64,000 nt of DNA. It comes from Cytophagales bacterium (GTDB taxonomy: Bacteria; Bacteroidota; Bacteroidia; Cytophagales; Cyclobacteriaceae). Within the stretch, counting starts at the first letter, position 1. Each line of letters begins with the position of its first letter. A program made the translations under genes and the position numbers. Below are positions 17,171-26,329 of the stretch, in pieces. The stretch covers positions 42,413 to 106,412 of the forward strand of contig JAFLBR010000016.1 in the NCBI GenBank assembly GCA_017303795.1, read 5' to 3'. The notes under the pieces were generated by a model. That model saw only the letters and a list, made by a program, of their open reading frames with translations, made no database searches and was not told the DNA's origin.

Positions 17171-17554
17171 ATGAATAAGCGAAATCCTTATTCTCGACTC
17201 CATTTAGTAACTATCTCATTAGGGTGGTCAATAATGATTTTTAGCTTGTCTGAACTTGGAATACTATTATTAAAGTCCTGGGTATTTCTGCTAATTACTT
17301 TTTTTTCGACAGGCTTGTTTGTACTATACTCAAAATTTGGATTATATAGGGTAAAACATCACTGGACCTATAAAAAATTTGTTATTGTGACAGCTTCATT
17401 TCTTGTAGTGATAGCGATTTTATTTAATAAAATCATATTAATTACGTCCAGCTATTTCTATGAGATAGCATACACTTGTGAAGTTGTAATATTCCTTTTG
17501 TTCAGCATTTCAATTGCTTACCTAAAAAAGGAAAAAAAAGATGGCGCTTTATAA
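17171..17554 (+). CDS. Small membrane protein, unknown function
   Basis: A 127-aa protein with four hydrophobic helices and a basic C-terminus (YLKKEKKDGAL). I prefer ATG 17171 (MNKRNPYSRLHL) over a TTG six codons upstream. Codon use and base composition are clearly more AT-rich than parC. It overlaps the next gene by 14 bp, so the pair is likely translationally coupled. No family recognised. Confidence 0.6.
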   Translation: MNKRNPYSRLHLVTISLGWSIMIFSLSELGILLLKSWVFLLITFFSTGLFVLYSKFGLYRVKHHWTYKKFVIVTASFLVVIAILFNKIILITSSYFYEIAYTCEVVIFLLFSISIAYLKKEKKDGAL

Positions 17555-18242
17555 AATACTATTAACAATCATTGCATCAACCACAATACTTACAATTGGG
17601 TATGATATATATGAATGGAGAAAAGCACCACCTTATGATGAAGGTGTAGCCATTGATGAGTGGATCCCATCTCCTGCAGTAACCATATGGCTTATAACAG
17701 TCGGAGTTTGTCTGTTTTTATTGGCCACTTGTTATCATGTAAATATTTTTGATTACTCTTCTCCAATAGAACACAAGAATGTTTCTTTTGTAACATTGAA
17801 GGATTTTAAAGGTGTAAAATTGCCTAACAGAACTTTAGAAGGAAGCAAGGAGTTTGCTTATATAGTGACAACATTGTTTATTAATAGGAAACCCGATGAA
17901 ATTGTAGTAAAGTCTCATTTTCATCCTTCAAGATCATATGTCTTTAATAGATTGACAGCAGATCGCCTTTTACTAGATCACGAGCTATACCATTTTCATA
18001 TAACTGAATTTTGTGCCCGAAAAATGAGAAAGGATTTAAGAGAATTAACATCCGTACCATCTGATGCAGAAGTCAGTTTTGTTTTGGATAAAACGCAGAG
18101 AGAGATATCTAGCTTACAATCACAGTATGATTACGATACGCATCACGGTTATATTTTAAAACAGCAAAAATTTTGGAAGAATAAGGTTGATAGTTTATTA
18201 TTTTTGTACAAGGAATATGAAGACACATCCATAAGATTTTGA
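17541..18242 (+). CDS. Membrane-anchored HExxH protein, possible DUF922-type metallopeptidase
   Basis: A 233-aa protein with two N-terminal transmembrane helices (about 4-22 and 46-66) and a soluble C-terminal domain. The soluble part contains LLLDHELYHFHITEFCARKMRKDL. HELYH (HExxH) followed by a conserved TExxARKxRK stretch resembles the zinc-binding core of DUF922-type proteins of Bacteroidota. The catalytic role is inferred from the motif only. It is AT-rich like its neighbours, overlaps the previous gene, and is 4 bp from the next; the three form one accessory operon. Confidence 0.65.
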   Translation: MALYKILLTIIASTTILTIGYDIYEWRKAPPYDEGVAIDEWIPSPAVTIWLITVGVCLFLLATCYHVNIFDYSSPIEHKNVSFVTLKDFKGVKLPNRTLEGSKEFAYIVTTLFINRKPDEIVVKSHFHPSRSYVFNRLTADRLLLDHELYHFHITEFCARKMRKDLRELTSVPSDAEVSFVLDKTQREISSLQSQYDYDTHHGYILKQQKFWKNKVDSLLFLYKEYEDTSIRF

Positions 18243-18246
18243 ATAT

Positions 18247-18987
18247 ATGAAAGCAAATTCAATATTATTATTTATTTTTTTAGTGTTGGTCTGTGCGAGT
18301 TGTTCAAAAGAGAGTCGATTCCCAACTGATAAGAGGTATTGGGATTCAAAGGACTATGGTGATGTTATTCTTAAGATAGGTTATGGAACTCCTGATGGCG
18401 AAGAATTTCCAAGATTCTCTAATCCTGAAACTGGTATTGTTATCAGAAAGCTTTTGGATGCTGAGAATTATAGAGTTATTATTGAAGACCCAGAGTTGGG
18501 ATTAAATTACCGAAACGAGGAGGCTGAAAAATTCTTCAATCACTATCGTGATTTAGCCAAAACATATTCAATAATGGATGTTCAAGATAAATTTGTTTAT
18601 GCCGAAGAATTAGCGGAGATACTTAAATTCGGTCTGCATTTGCAAATAGTATACTTCAAGTTAGGTAATGAAAGAATTGTAGCTCAATCTGATTCTCCAG
18701 ATTCTAAAAGAATTCAAGACATAGTTAGGTCTAATGAAACTACAGCAGTTAAAAACTTTAACGTTTTCCTAGATCAAGTGAATAATGAAAAGTCTTATGG
18801 TGAATATGCTTCTCTTCTTGCAGACGGAATAAATGAAGTTTTTCCTAAGTTGATTAGCAACTTTCCAAAAGCTAATTATTCCTCAATGAAGTCTAAGGCT
18901 GAGCTTATGTTAAATAAATCACAAAATGAAAAAGTTAAGACTGCCCTTACCTCACTTATTGAACGATTAAAGGGATTATCAGATTAG
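18247..18987 (+). CDS. Lipoprotein of unknown function
   Basis: A 246-aa exported protein with signal peptide and lipobox (FLVLVCASCSKES). The mature part is charged and mostly helical, with KVKTALTSLIERLKGLSD at the end. No domain recognised. It is the third gene of the AT-rich unit that starts at 17171; a joint envelope role with the HExxH membrane protein is plausible but inferred. Confidence 0.65.
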   Translation: MKANSILLFIFLVLVCASCSKESRFPTDKRYWDSKDYGDVILKIGYGTPDGEEFPRFSNPETGIVIRKLLDAENYRVIIEDPELGLNYRNEEAEKFFNHYRDLAKTYSIMDVQDKFVYAEELAEILKFGLHLQIVYFKLGNERIVAQSDSPDSKRIQDIVRSNETTAVKNFNVFLDQVNNEKSYGEYASLLADGINEVFPKLISNFPKANYSSMKSKAELMLNKSQNEKVKTALTSLIERLKGLSD

Positions 18988-19160
18988 GTATCGAAGTGAG
19001 TAGCATTTTCTAAGCCCTTGTTGGAGTTCTTATCCACCAAAACTCTTTATTTCTGATTGACCTATGCACTTCTTTCAGTTCTCCTCAAGCAATTTTGGTA
19101 AGTTTGCTAGTGAGATTCATATCTGATTAAGTTGGAAGGATACGATTTTTTTAAGTCACA

Positions 19161-20306
19161 TTAACCCACCTCAATATCCAGCAGCTTCACAACTTGTTTT
19201 TCGTTTACCGAGGCAGGCATTAACCGCAACGCACAGTTACGCAGTTTGGCAAGCAACTGGTTTTCCCATTGCGCCACCTTACCCAGCTGGTAGCTGGTAT
19301 TCACAATGTAATGTGTACGCGGCAGCCGTTGCGTTTCAAATAGATTAAATGCAGTTTCGGTTTGTGTGTGTTGATGCAATAGGCGGGCAATCAACCATGC
19401 ATCTTCAATACCCATGCACGCGCCTTGCCCCATGTTGGGTGTAGTAGCGTGTGCGGCATCGCCTAACAACACCGCCTTGCCAAACGCATACTTCGAAATG
19501 GGTTTTAAATCTATGATATCACTCCAGATAAGTTCGGAGGCTGGCGTTTGCGAAATGATTTCGGGAATAGGGTGGAAGTACTTACTGAAGTTATCGGCTA
19601 ATTGTTTTATGGTCATGCGTTGCATAGCCTCGCTTTTGGCGGGTGCATTCTTACAGGCAAACCAATAAATTTTATTTCCGCCTACCGGCACGTAGCCAAA
19701 CCGTCCCGCTGGGCCCCAGGTTTCGTACGCTGCGTTTTCAATGCCCCACGTGTTGGTAACAATGCCGCGCCAGCAAGTATAGCCCGAATACCGAATCTGC
19801 GCCAGCGGTAAAAGTTTTTTACGGATTACAGAATGAATACCATCGGCTACCAACGCACATGCTGCTGAAACCCGGTTGCCATTTTGCAAAACAATTTCTA
19901 CATGAGTTGGATATTCTTGGATGTCGATTGCTTTGTGTTGGGTAAGAATTTTTTCGGGTGGCAGGGCCTGCACTAAAATCTGGTGCAAGGCTCCGCGGTG
20001 TATAGCTACGTTGTCTAACCCATGTTCGCGACTAAGTTTACCGGCATCCATCACCGAAATGGTTTTGCCATTTTCATCTTGTATAACCATAGCCGAAATA
20101 GGGTGACCTTCGGCTTTGATTGTTTCTGCCAAACCAAGTTGGTGCATTACGCGCATGGCATTACCGGCCAGACTAATTCCGGCACCCACACCTTTAATTT
20201 CGGGTACAGCTTCCAACACCCGGAAATCAATTTTGAAATGTTGTAAGGCAACTGCTGTGGTTAATCCGGCAATACCACCACCAATTATTAAGACGGGGAG
20301 AGTCAT
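19161..20306 (-). CDS. FAD-dependent monooxygenase
   Basis: Flavoprotein hydroxylase of the aromatic-ring monooxygenase (PHBH) superfamily. Three signatures are visible: the GxGxxG dinucleotide motif VLIIGGGIAGLTTAVAL at the N-terminus, the DG motif ALVADGIHSVIRKKL, and the GD motif VLLGDAAHATTPNMGQGA followed by IEDAWLIARLL. 381 aa is normal. The substrate cannot be told. It lies 163 bp downstream of a Crp/Fnr regulator on the same strand, which might control it. Confidence 0.87.
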   Translation of the reverse strand: MTLPVLIIGGGIAGLTTAVALQHFKIDFRVLEAVPEIKGVGAGISLAGNAMRVMHQLGLAETIKAEGHPISAMVIQDENGKTISVMDAGKLSREHGLDNVAIHRGALHQILVQALPPEKILTQHKAIDIQEYPTHVEIVLQNGNRVSAACALVADGIHSVIRKKLLPLAQIRYSGYTCWRGIVTNTWGIENAAYETWGPAGRFGYVPVGGNKIYWFACKNAPAKSEAMQRMTIKQLADNFSKYFHPIPEIISQTPASELIWSDIIDLKPISKYAFGKAVLLGDAAHATTPNMGQGACMGIEDAWLIARLLHQHTQTETAFNLFETQRLPRTHYIVNTSYQLGKVAQWENQLLAKLRNCALRLMPASVNEKQVVKLLDIEVG

Positions 20307-20468
20307 GGGTTTATTTTTTGGTTATCGAAACGGAAATTCTCACCGGTTGGACTTAACATATGTTAAATTGGAAAGCAAGTTACGCAGCAAATGCGTTCAG
20401 CATAAAGAAGACTTTTAATTTAATGGAATAGCCAGTGGCCTCCATTCAATCAGTAATCTCTTTAAGAA

Positions 20469-21035
20469 TTATTGTTTACCCGCGCGGATGCGGCTAATGC
20501 TTACCTGCGTAGTGCCAAGATAACTCGCAATGTGTTTTAGCGGTGCACGGTTAGTAATACCCGGATATAACTTTTCCAGTTCGTGATAGCGTTCTTTTGC
20601 AGAAAGAAACCGAATACTTTCAATGCGTTGCTGACCTTGCAGCATACCCAACACGGCTTGCTTGCGGGCAATATACTCCAATGCATGATGTTGTGTACAC
20701 AACTGTTCAAAAGCCGGATATGAAAAGTAGTAAATATCTGAATCTTCCAACGTTTCAATGGCCTTGTGCGAAGGCTGTCCGTTGAACAGGGACGGGACAG
20801 CACCAATAAATTGCTGGTCGATAGCAAAGTAATCGGTAATGTCTTTACCGTTACGTTTGTAGAACACGCGGGCAAGCCCGCGATTAAGAAAATAGAAATA
20901 CTCAGCCTTTTGGCCGATGCGCAGTAGCAGTTGGCCTTTGGCTATAGGTTTATGCTTGATTAAATCATCCAATGCAATGATAATCTTATCTGATAGGGGT
21001 TGTAAGTATTGCAATTGCTGGATAATGGGATTCAT
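20469..21035 (-). CDS. Crp/Fnr-family transcriptional regulator
   Basis: A 188-aa regulator. Residues 1-120 form a cyclic-nucleotide-binding-like beta roll (KHKPIAKGQLLLRIGQKAEYFYFLNRGLARVFY). The C-terminal helix-turn-helix is LKHIASYLGTTQVSISRIR. It belongs to the short Bacteroidota Crp/Fnr group that often lacks a complete cAMP pocket, so the ligand is unknown. No Fe-S cysteines of the Fnr type are visible. Genes under its control are not known; the nearby monooxygenase is a candidate. Confidence 0.87.
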   Translation of the reverse strand: MNPIIQQLQYLQPLSDKIIIALDDLIKHKPIAKGQLLLRIGQKAEYFYFLNRGLARVFYKRNGKDITDYFAIDQQFIGAVPSLFNGQPSHKAIETLEDSDIYYFSYPAFEQLCTQHHALEYIARKQAVLGMLQGQQRIESIRFLSAKERYHELEKLYPGITNRAPLKHIASYLGTTQVSISRIRAGKQ

Positions 21036-21131
21036 TTTTTTGAATTCTCTTTTTTCGCGATTTCATTTTGCAATTAAGCTTAATAAAGATACTTGATTGA
21101 TTTTTTTAAATCTTGTGTTTGTCCAGAACGT

Positions 21132-21674
21132 TTATTTAGGATCGTAACCGCTATTGAAAAACATTATATGCCTGTATAGCGTATCAGAACGCCAGCTACA
21201 AGCTATTTCCGCAAAGTGAATATTGCCCGTCTGATCACGCAAATTAATACTTTGGCCATCTTCAGCGTTGTTCAACTCTATGGGATCAGCTTTATAAATG
21301 ACAAGTTTTTCCTTAAGAAGGGATAATTCAAGCGGATTTGTCAGATGAACTTTTCTGGCAAATACTTCAGGATGTACGGAGGGCGGAATGGGTACTTTGT
21401 CAACTAATAGATCAAATCCTTTCGCACAAATTTCAAAGTTCTCTGGGAATAGTTGATAATACTCTCCGGTGTAACGATTGGTCAGGTTTATATTACCAGA
21501 CGCAATAAGTATAGAATCATAATCAGCACTTTTAAAGTTGCGATGTAGGGTTAGGTTGTTACTAAAGGCATCAAATTCTTTATCGGTTAATTGAATGCAG
21601 CCGAAGAGAAGAAGACCGGTAGTTAATAGCAATGGTAATTTCCGATAGTAATATTTAATTCGAATTGGAGCCAT
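21132..21674 (-). CDS. Lipoprotein of unknown function
   Basis: A 180-aa exported protein. A basic N-terminus and hydrophobic helix end in a lipobox (LTTGLLLFGCIQL). The mature part has no recognised domain; it includes an LELSLLKEKLVIYKADPIEL segment and closes with WRSDTLYRHIMFFNSGYDPK. It stands between the Crp-like regulator and an AT-rich membrane protein gene on the same strand. Confidence 0.6.
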   Translation of the reverse strand: MAPIRIKYYYRKLPLLLTTGLLLFGCIQLTDKEFDAFSNNLTLHRNFKSADYDSILIASGNINLTNRYTGEYYQLFPENFEICAKGFDLLVDKVPIPPSVHPEVFARKVHLTNPLELSLLKEKLVIYKADPIELNNAEDGQSINLRDQTGNIHFAEIACSWRSDTLYRHIMFFNSGYDPK

Positions 21675-21741
21675 ACCTTTTGCTTATTGTTTCAAATCGC
21701 GGAGTCCGAAACGAGACTCCGCTTGGAATAGAGAGTCAATC

Positions 21742-22431
21742 TTACATTAGATTGTCAACTATCTTATCTTTCGTTGTTTTAGGTAATTTTGAGAGTTTTA
21801 ATCTTATATCTCTAATTATTTTTGTAAAGATTCCTTTGTCGTCTTTTGTTTCTAGATCGTTGAGGAAATTGTTTATGTCAATGTTATCTGAGATACTTAA
21901 ATCATTTATTTCTTCCATGCTTAATTTTGGTAAGCAACTGTCTTGGATAACTTGAAGCACCGATTGTAAATTTTTAAAGTCTTCACAAATTAAAAACTCT
22001 TCCGCTGATACAATGAAATCAGCTAATGCTTTTGGATATAATTTAGAGTTAAATAGACTTCTGGCTTGCAAGTGAAATGCTTTGGCGTTAATAGAAGCAT
22101 TCATTTTTACAATTTTCTTATCGAATGATTCAATCTTATTGTCAATGGCTTTGGATACTTCAGAAAGTACTTCTGACTTCAAAATTAATATCTGACCCTC
22201 TAAATATTTTTTCAAGAGTTCCTCGTTAATCTTTAGATTTTTTTTCTGATACCATTGAATTACAAATGGAACTAATATACCAATGACACCGAATGCAACA
22301 GAGCCAACAATAATTAATTTGTCCCAAGCTGAATTATAAAAAGAATCGACTTTATTTATTAGGTCTATCCCATCATTAACGGATGCTCTTTCAATAGCTT
22401 GGTTAACAGTTTTAATGGTATCAATCATCAT
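21742..22431 (-). CDS. Membrane-anchored coiled-coil protein, unknown function
   Basis: A protein of about 229 aa from MMIDTIKTVNQAIERA (22431); an upstream ATG at 22485 would add an unlikely basic extension. One transmembrane helix (WDKLIIVGSVAFGVIGILVPFVI) is followed by a long helical region with coiled-coil character (EELLKKYLEGQILILKSEVL). A possible TPR-like segment follows (AKAFHLQARSLFNSKLYPKAL). The gene is markedly AT-rich, a sign of recent acquisition. No known family. Confidence 0.6.
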   Translation of the reverse strand: MMIDTIKTVNQAIERASVNDGIDLINKVDSFYNSAWDKLIIVGSVAFGVIGILVPFVIQWYQKKNLKINEELLKKYLEGQILILKSEVLSEVSKAIDNKIESFDKKIVKMNASINAKAFHLQARSLFNSKLYPKALADFIVSAEEFLICEDFKNLQSVLQVIQDSCLPKLSMEEINDLSISDNIDINNFLNDLETKDDKGIFTKIIRDIRLKLSKLPKTTKDKIVDNLM

Positions 22432-22564
22432 TTTTCTCTTTTTGGTATGCCTGGCATTATGATTCAATATATCTGGATTTGGCAAATCTTACAAGTCGTT
22501 TAAGGATGTAAATTTTACAAGTCTGCTCATCTTCTTATTTAACTTATATTCCTACCTTGTTCGC

Positions 22565-24601
22565 ATGAAAAAATTAGTGATTGTCCTCTTCCTGTTTTCC
22601 ATAACAGCCTCAGCCCAAACGCTGGAGCAGTTTATGAGTCACCCCATCGAGAGCAACTTTGCCGCCTCAGCCGATGGAAAGAACATTGCCTGGGTACTTA
22701 ACGATCATGGCAAGCGCAACATCGTAGTAAAAACTGGTATTGATCTGCCGCGCCTGCTTACCGATTATCAGCAAGACGATGGTCAGGAAATTTCGCAGCT
22801 TACATTTTCACCCAATGGCACCAAATTGTTGTATGTGCGCGGTGGTGGTGGCAATCGCAACGGACAAAATCCAAATCCTGCCAGTCTGCCGGAAGGCACA
22901 GAGCAGGCTATCTATTACAAAGAGATTGCTTCTAAAAGTGCACCAGCAAAAATTACGGTCGGTACAAGTCCGGTGTTTTATAAGGATGGCGTGAAATTTT
23001 TATTCAGCAGAGGTGGCCAGATTTATGAATCAGGCATGGATATAAATGTAGTGCCGAAGTTATTGTTCAGTGCGCGCGGCCACAATCACAGTCCACGTTT
23101 TTCGCCCGATGGTAATGAAGTGTTGTTTATCAGCGATCGGGGCGATCATAGTTTTGTAGGCGTGTATAGTTTAACGCGAAGAGTTATCCGCTGGATTGCC
23201 CCCGATGTAAGCACCGATGAATTTGCCGTGTGGTCGCCCGATGGAAAACAAATTGCTTTCATTCGCACACCCGGCACCAAAATAGGTGAGTTGAGTAATC
23301 TTACTGGCGGAACAAAATTTTCGGTGTGGGTGGCCGATGCACAAAGTGGTATGGCCAAACCCATTTGGAAATCGCCAGCCGATGATGGTGGCTTTGTACA
23401 CAATTATGTAAACACTCCGCTGGCATGGTTGGCCTCGGGTCGCATTTTATTTTTCTCTGAACATACGGGTTGGAATCATATTTACTCCATCACCGAAACC
23501 GGCAGCGACTTAAAAGACATTACACCGGGCGATGGTGAAGTGGAAAGTTTTGTTGCCGATGCCATCGGTAGGTTTATTTACTTCGATGGCAATCGTGAAG
23601 ATATAAATCGCAGGCACATCTGGAAAGCAGATGTAACAACCGGAACGCCAACAGCCGTAACCACAGGCGAAGGCATTGAAATGTACCCGGCCCTTGCGGG
23701 AAATGTGTTGTATGCATTTCGATCTACGGCTAATACTTCTAAAACTTTAGTGCGTATTGATGAAGTTAGCAAAGCCACAGCACCTGTGTATACACAAAAG
23801 TTAACTACGTTTTCAAGCGCAGTATTTGTAAAGCCTGAAGCGGTGTTGTTGAAAGCAACTGATGGTACAACGGTACATGCGCAGTTGTTTATCAATCGCA
23901 ACAGCAGCGGCAAGCGACCGGGCATTGTGTTTATGCACGGTGGCCCCATACGACAAATGTTGTTGGGTTTTCACTACAGCGATTATTACATCCACGCGTA
24001 TGCGTTTAATCAATACCTCGCCAGTCAGGGGTATGCTGTGTTGTCGGTAAATTTTCGGTCGGGCACGGGTTATGGTCGCGATTTTCGCAGAGCAAAAAAC
24101 CAAGGACCGCGTGGTGCGAATGAATATCAGGATGTAGTGGCCGCAGCCAAACATCTGCAAACATTGGCTGAAGTAGATGCGAATCAAATTGGATTGTGGG
24201 GCGGATCGTACGGTGGGTATTTAACGGCCATGGGTTTGGTGCGCAATCCGGAAATTTTTAAAGCCGGTGTAGATGTGCATGGTGTACACGATTGGTCGTT
24301 CAACGGTCAGGATGCAACCAACTCGTGGGGTTTGCAACGGGCCGAAGCCGAGCTCGCTTTAAAGTCATCGCCTGTTGCAGACTTATCGAAGTGGACTGCA
24401 CCGGTTTTGTTTGTGCATGGCGATGACGATCGTAATGTAAACTTTCAGCAGAGTATTGACCTTGCCGAAAAACTTCGCGATAAAAATGTGCCGGTAGAAG
24501 TGCTGGTGCTACCCGATGAAGTACACGGCTTTTTGCGTTATGATAGCTGGAAGCAGGTGTTTGAAAGAGCGAAAGATTTTTTTGATAGAAGATTAAAATA
24601 G
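22565..24601 (+). CDS. S9-family prolyl oligopeptidase-type peptidase
   Basis: Exported serine peptidase of 678 aa. The signal peptide (MKKLVIVLFLFSITASAQ) is followed by a beta-propeller formed of WD40-like PD40 repeats (SPNGTKLLYVRGGG, SPDGNEVLFISDRG, SPDGKQIAFIRTPG). The C-terminal alpha/beta hydrolase domain has the catalytic Ser in WGGSYGGY (about residue 547), Asp in HGDDDRNV (about 620) and His in DEVHGFLR (about 652). Probably degrades peptides in the periplasm. Its stop codon is the first base of a heptamer array leading to the sirtuin gene. Confidence 0.93.
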   Translation: MKKLVIVLFLFSITASAQTLEQFMSHPIESNFAASADGKNIAWVLNDHGKRNIVVKTGIDLPRLLTDYQQDDGQEISQLTFSPNGTKLLYVRGGGGNRNGQNPNPASLPEGTEQAIYYKEIASKSAPAKITVGTSPVFYKDGVKFLFSRGGQIYESGMDINVVPKLLFSARGHNHSPRFSPDGNEVLFISDRGDHSFVGVYSLTRRVIRWIAPDVSTDEFAVWSPDGKQIAFIRTPGTKIGELSNLTGGTKFSVWVADAQSGMAKPIWKSPADDGGFVHNYVNTPLAWLASGRILFFSEHTGWNHIYSITETGSDLKDITPGDGEVESFVADAIGRFIYFDGNREDINRRHIWKADVTTGTPTAVTTGEGIEMYPALAGNVLYAFRSTANTSKTLVRIDEVSKATAPVYTQKLTTFSSAVFVKPEAVLLKATDGTTVHAQLFINRNSSGKRPGIVFMHGGPIRQMLLGFHYSDYYIHAYAFNQYLASQGYAVLSVNFRSGTGYGRDFRRAKNQGPRGANEYQDVVAAAKHLQTLAEVDANQIGLWGGSYGGYLTAMGLVRNPEIFKAGVDVHGVHDWSFNGQDATNSWGLQRAEAELALKSSPVADLSKWTAPVLFVHGDDDRNVNFQQSIDLAEKLRDKNVPVEVLVLPDEVHGFLRYDSWKQVFERAKDFFDRRLK

Positions 24602-24656
24602 TTACCAGTTCCCAGTTACTGGTTACCGGAAACAGGCAACTGGCAACGTTAAGCAG
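24601..24656 (+). repeat. Heptamer array filling the S9 peptidase-sirtuin gap
   Basis: Eight 7-bp units in strict phase begin with the last base of the TAG stop and end 2 bp before the next ATG. The first four are GTT-type (gttacca, gttactg), the next are AAC-type (gcaactg), giving a small dyad. Confidence 0.8.
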
Positions 24657-24658
24657 TT

Positions 24659-25342
24659 ATGAAAAAATTAGTAGTCCTTACGGGAGCAGGCATTAGTGCC
24701 GAGAGTGGCATTGCCACCTTTCGGGATGCGGGTGGTTTGTGGGAAGGATATAAGATTGAAGATGTAGCTACTCCTGAAGCGTGGTATAAAAATCCAACAC
24801 TTGTATTGGATTTTTATAATCAGCGCAGGCGCAAGGCTCATGAAGTAAAACCAAATCGCGGCCATGAAATTTTAGTGGAGCTGGAAAAACAGTTTGATGT
24901 AACCATCATTACACAAAATGTAGATGACTTGCACGAGCGTGCGGGCTCCTCGCGCGTCATTCATTTACATGGAAGTCTGTTTGAATCGCGCAGCACCAAA
25001 AACCCGGCTTTGGTTTATAAAATAAAAGGCACTGAACTTAACATGGGCGATGTGTGCGAATTAGGTTCGCAATTGCGACCCAACATTGTTTGGTTTGGTG
25101 AGGCAGTACCCATGATTGAAGTAGCTGCCGATATTGCTTCCGGTGCCGATGTATTTCTGGTAGTGGGTACTTCTATGGTTGTTTATCCGGCTGCAGGTTT
25201 AATTGATTACGTTCCCGATCATGTTCCTAAATACGTAGTCGATCCTAAAAAGCCGGAGATACTACATGTACCTAACCTTGAGTTTATTTTGGATAAAGCA
25301 AGTACGGGAATGGAGCGCGTGAGGAAGATGTTGTTGGCTTGA
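24659..25342 (+). CDS. cobB: SIR2-family NAD-dependent protein deacylase
   Basis: Removes acyl groups from protein lysines using NAD+. Signatures: GAGISAESGIATFRD (9-23), TQNVDDLHERAG (85-96), catalytic His104 in HLHG, and VVGTSMVVYPAAG. Tyr53 and Arg56 in FYNQRR match the YxxR pair of class III sirtuins (SIRT5/CobB type), which prefer succinyl or other acidic acyl lysines. The zinc ribbon is missing: only one cysteine (Cys133) occurs in the region where four would bind zinc. The gene follows the S9 peptidase in the same direction, separated only by repeats. Confidence 0.93.
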   Translation: MKKLVVLTGAGISAESGIATFRDAGGLWEGYKIEDVATPEAWYKNPTLVLDFYNQRRRKAHEVKPNRGHEILVELEKQFDVTIITQNVDDLHERAGSSRVIHLHGSLFESRSTKNPALVYKIKGTELNMGDVCELGSQLRPNIVWFGEAVPMIEVAADIASGADVFLVVGTSMVVYPAAGLIDYVPDHVPKYVVDPKKPEILHVPNLEFILDKASTGMERVRKMLLA

Positions 25343-25493
25343 ATGGTTACCAGTTGCAAGTTACCGGTAAGCTTGACTACAATTCGGTGCAGATCATGGA
25401 CTATATAGCCCTGACTACCCGATTACCAAAGCCTGATTAACAAATCAAAGCCCAAAATACTGGCAACAAGGAACAGGTAACCGGTAACTTTAC
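25343..25493. repeat. Heptamer dyad element between convergent genes
   Basis: Begins at the base after the sirtuin stop with five left-arm units carrying GTT/GTA (25343-25377). The right arm from 25413 is in 7-bp phase and ends in units ggcaaca, aggaaca, ggtaacc, ggtaact, overlapping the stop codon of the DUF1080 gene. The 35-bp middle shows no clear period. Confidence 0.75.
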
Positions 25494-26260
25494 TTAAGCT
25501 CCCTCAACTTCACCTTCCTGAAATTAATCGGCTGGCCTTCGCTTTGTAACGCAATGTATCCCGACTTCAATGCTGTTCCCGGTTTCCAGATGGCGCTATC
25601 GAAACCATTTACAATACCGCCACCCATAGTAGGTTTGGAATATTGCAACACGGTATCGCCATTAATAATTTGTGTAATGAGTGAATCGGCCAGCACAATC
25701 AGTTCAGCTTGTACCCATTCATCTTTACCATACGTTTTTGAAGTTGAATTTAAGCAATGACCATCATAAACTTTTCCTTCATATTCAATGTCAGTGCCCG
25801 GTGAACACATGTTGCCAGTAGGTCGTGGTTTGCCATCATCTAATCCGGCCAGAAATTGCATCTCTACCGAGATGGGCCAGTTCTGTTCTTTCAGCATGGT
25901 GCGTGGGTCTTGCGAATGAAACATTACACCGCTATTAAGAATGGTATATTCGGGTGCACCTTGTTGTAGTTCGCCCGTAAACTGGTATTCTAATTTTAAA
26001 TGGAATTTTGAAAATGGTTTGTTGTAGTAGAGATGTGCAAACTGATCGTTAAAATCTCCGTACTGATCGTATCGTACCTGAATCATATCATCCACTATCC
26101 GAAATGTATTTCCAAAATTTTCGCCAACCTCGTGGTGATGGATTTTAACTGTCCAGTCGTTAATGTCTTTTCCATTGAAGAGATCAACCCACACTTCGGG
26201 TTTTTCTTTGGGCGAGCAGGAGAGGAGAAGGATAAAAACAACCGGGATTAACTTTTTCAT
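25490..26260 (-). CDS. DUF1080 (3-keto-disaccharide hydrolase-like) lipoprotein
   Basis: A 256-aa exported lipoprotein (VVFILLLSCSPKEK). The DUF1080 fold, a concanavalin-like beta sandwich, is recognised by VDLFNGKDINDWTVKIHHHE near the N-terminus, FHLKLEYQFTGE and NSGVMFHSQ in the middle, and GYIALQSEGQPINFRKVKLREL at the end. Members hydrolyse 3-keto-glycosides in Bacteroidota; the substrate here is unknown. It is convergent with the sirtuin gene and its stop codon overlaps the last repeat unit between them. Confidence 0.9.
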   Translation of the reverse strand: MKKLIPVVFILLLSCSPKEKPEVWVDLFNGKDINDWTVKIHHHEVGENFGNTFRIVDDMIQVRYDQYGDFNDQFAHLYYNKPFSKFHLKLEYQFTGELQQGAPEYTILNSGVMFHSQDPRTMLKEQNWPISVEMQFLAGLDDGKPRPTGNMCSPGTDIEYEGKVYDGHCLNSTSKTYGKDEWVQAELIVLADSLITQIINGDTVLQYSKPTMGGGIVNGFDSAIWKPGTALKSGYIALQSEGQPINFRKVKLRELK

Positions 26261-26303
26261 AATGCAACTTATTCTCGAAAGGTAAGAAATGATTGCGTTT
26301 TGT

Positions 26304-26311
26304 TATCTTTG
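26304..26311 (+). promoter_or_regulatory. -7 box of the toxin-antitoxin operon
   Basis: TATCTTTG is an exact TAnnTTTG box, 18 bp before the antitoxin ATG. No clear -33 TTG is seen at the usual distance. Confidence 0.5.
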
Positions 26312-26329
26312 ACTTAAATCGAAATTAAT

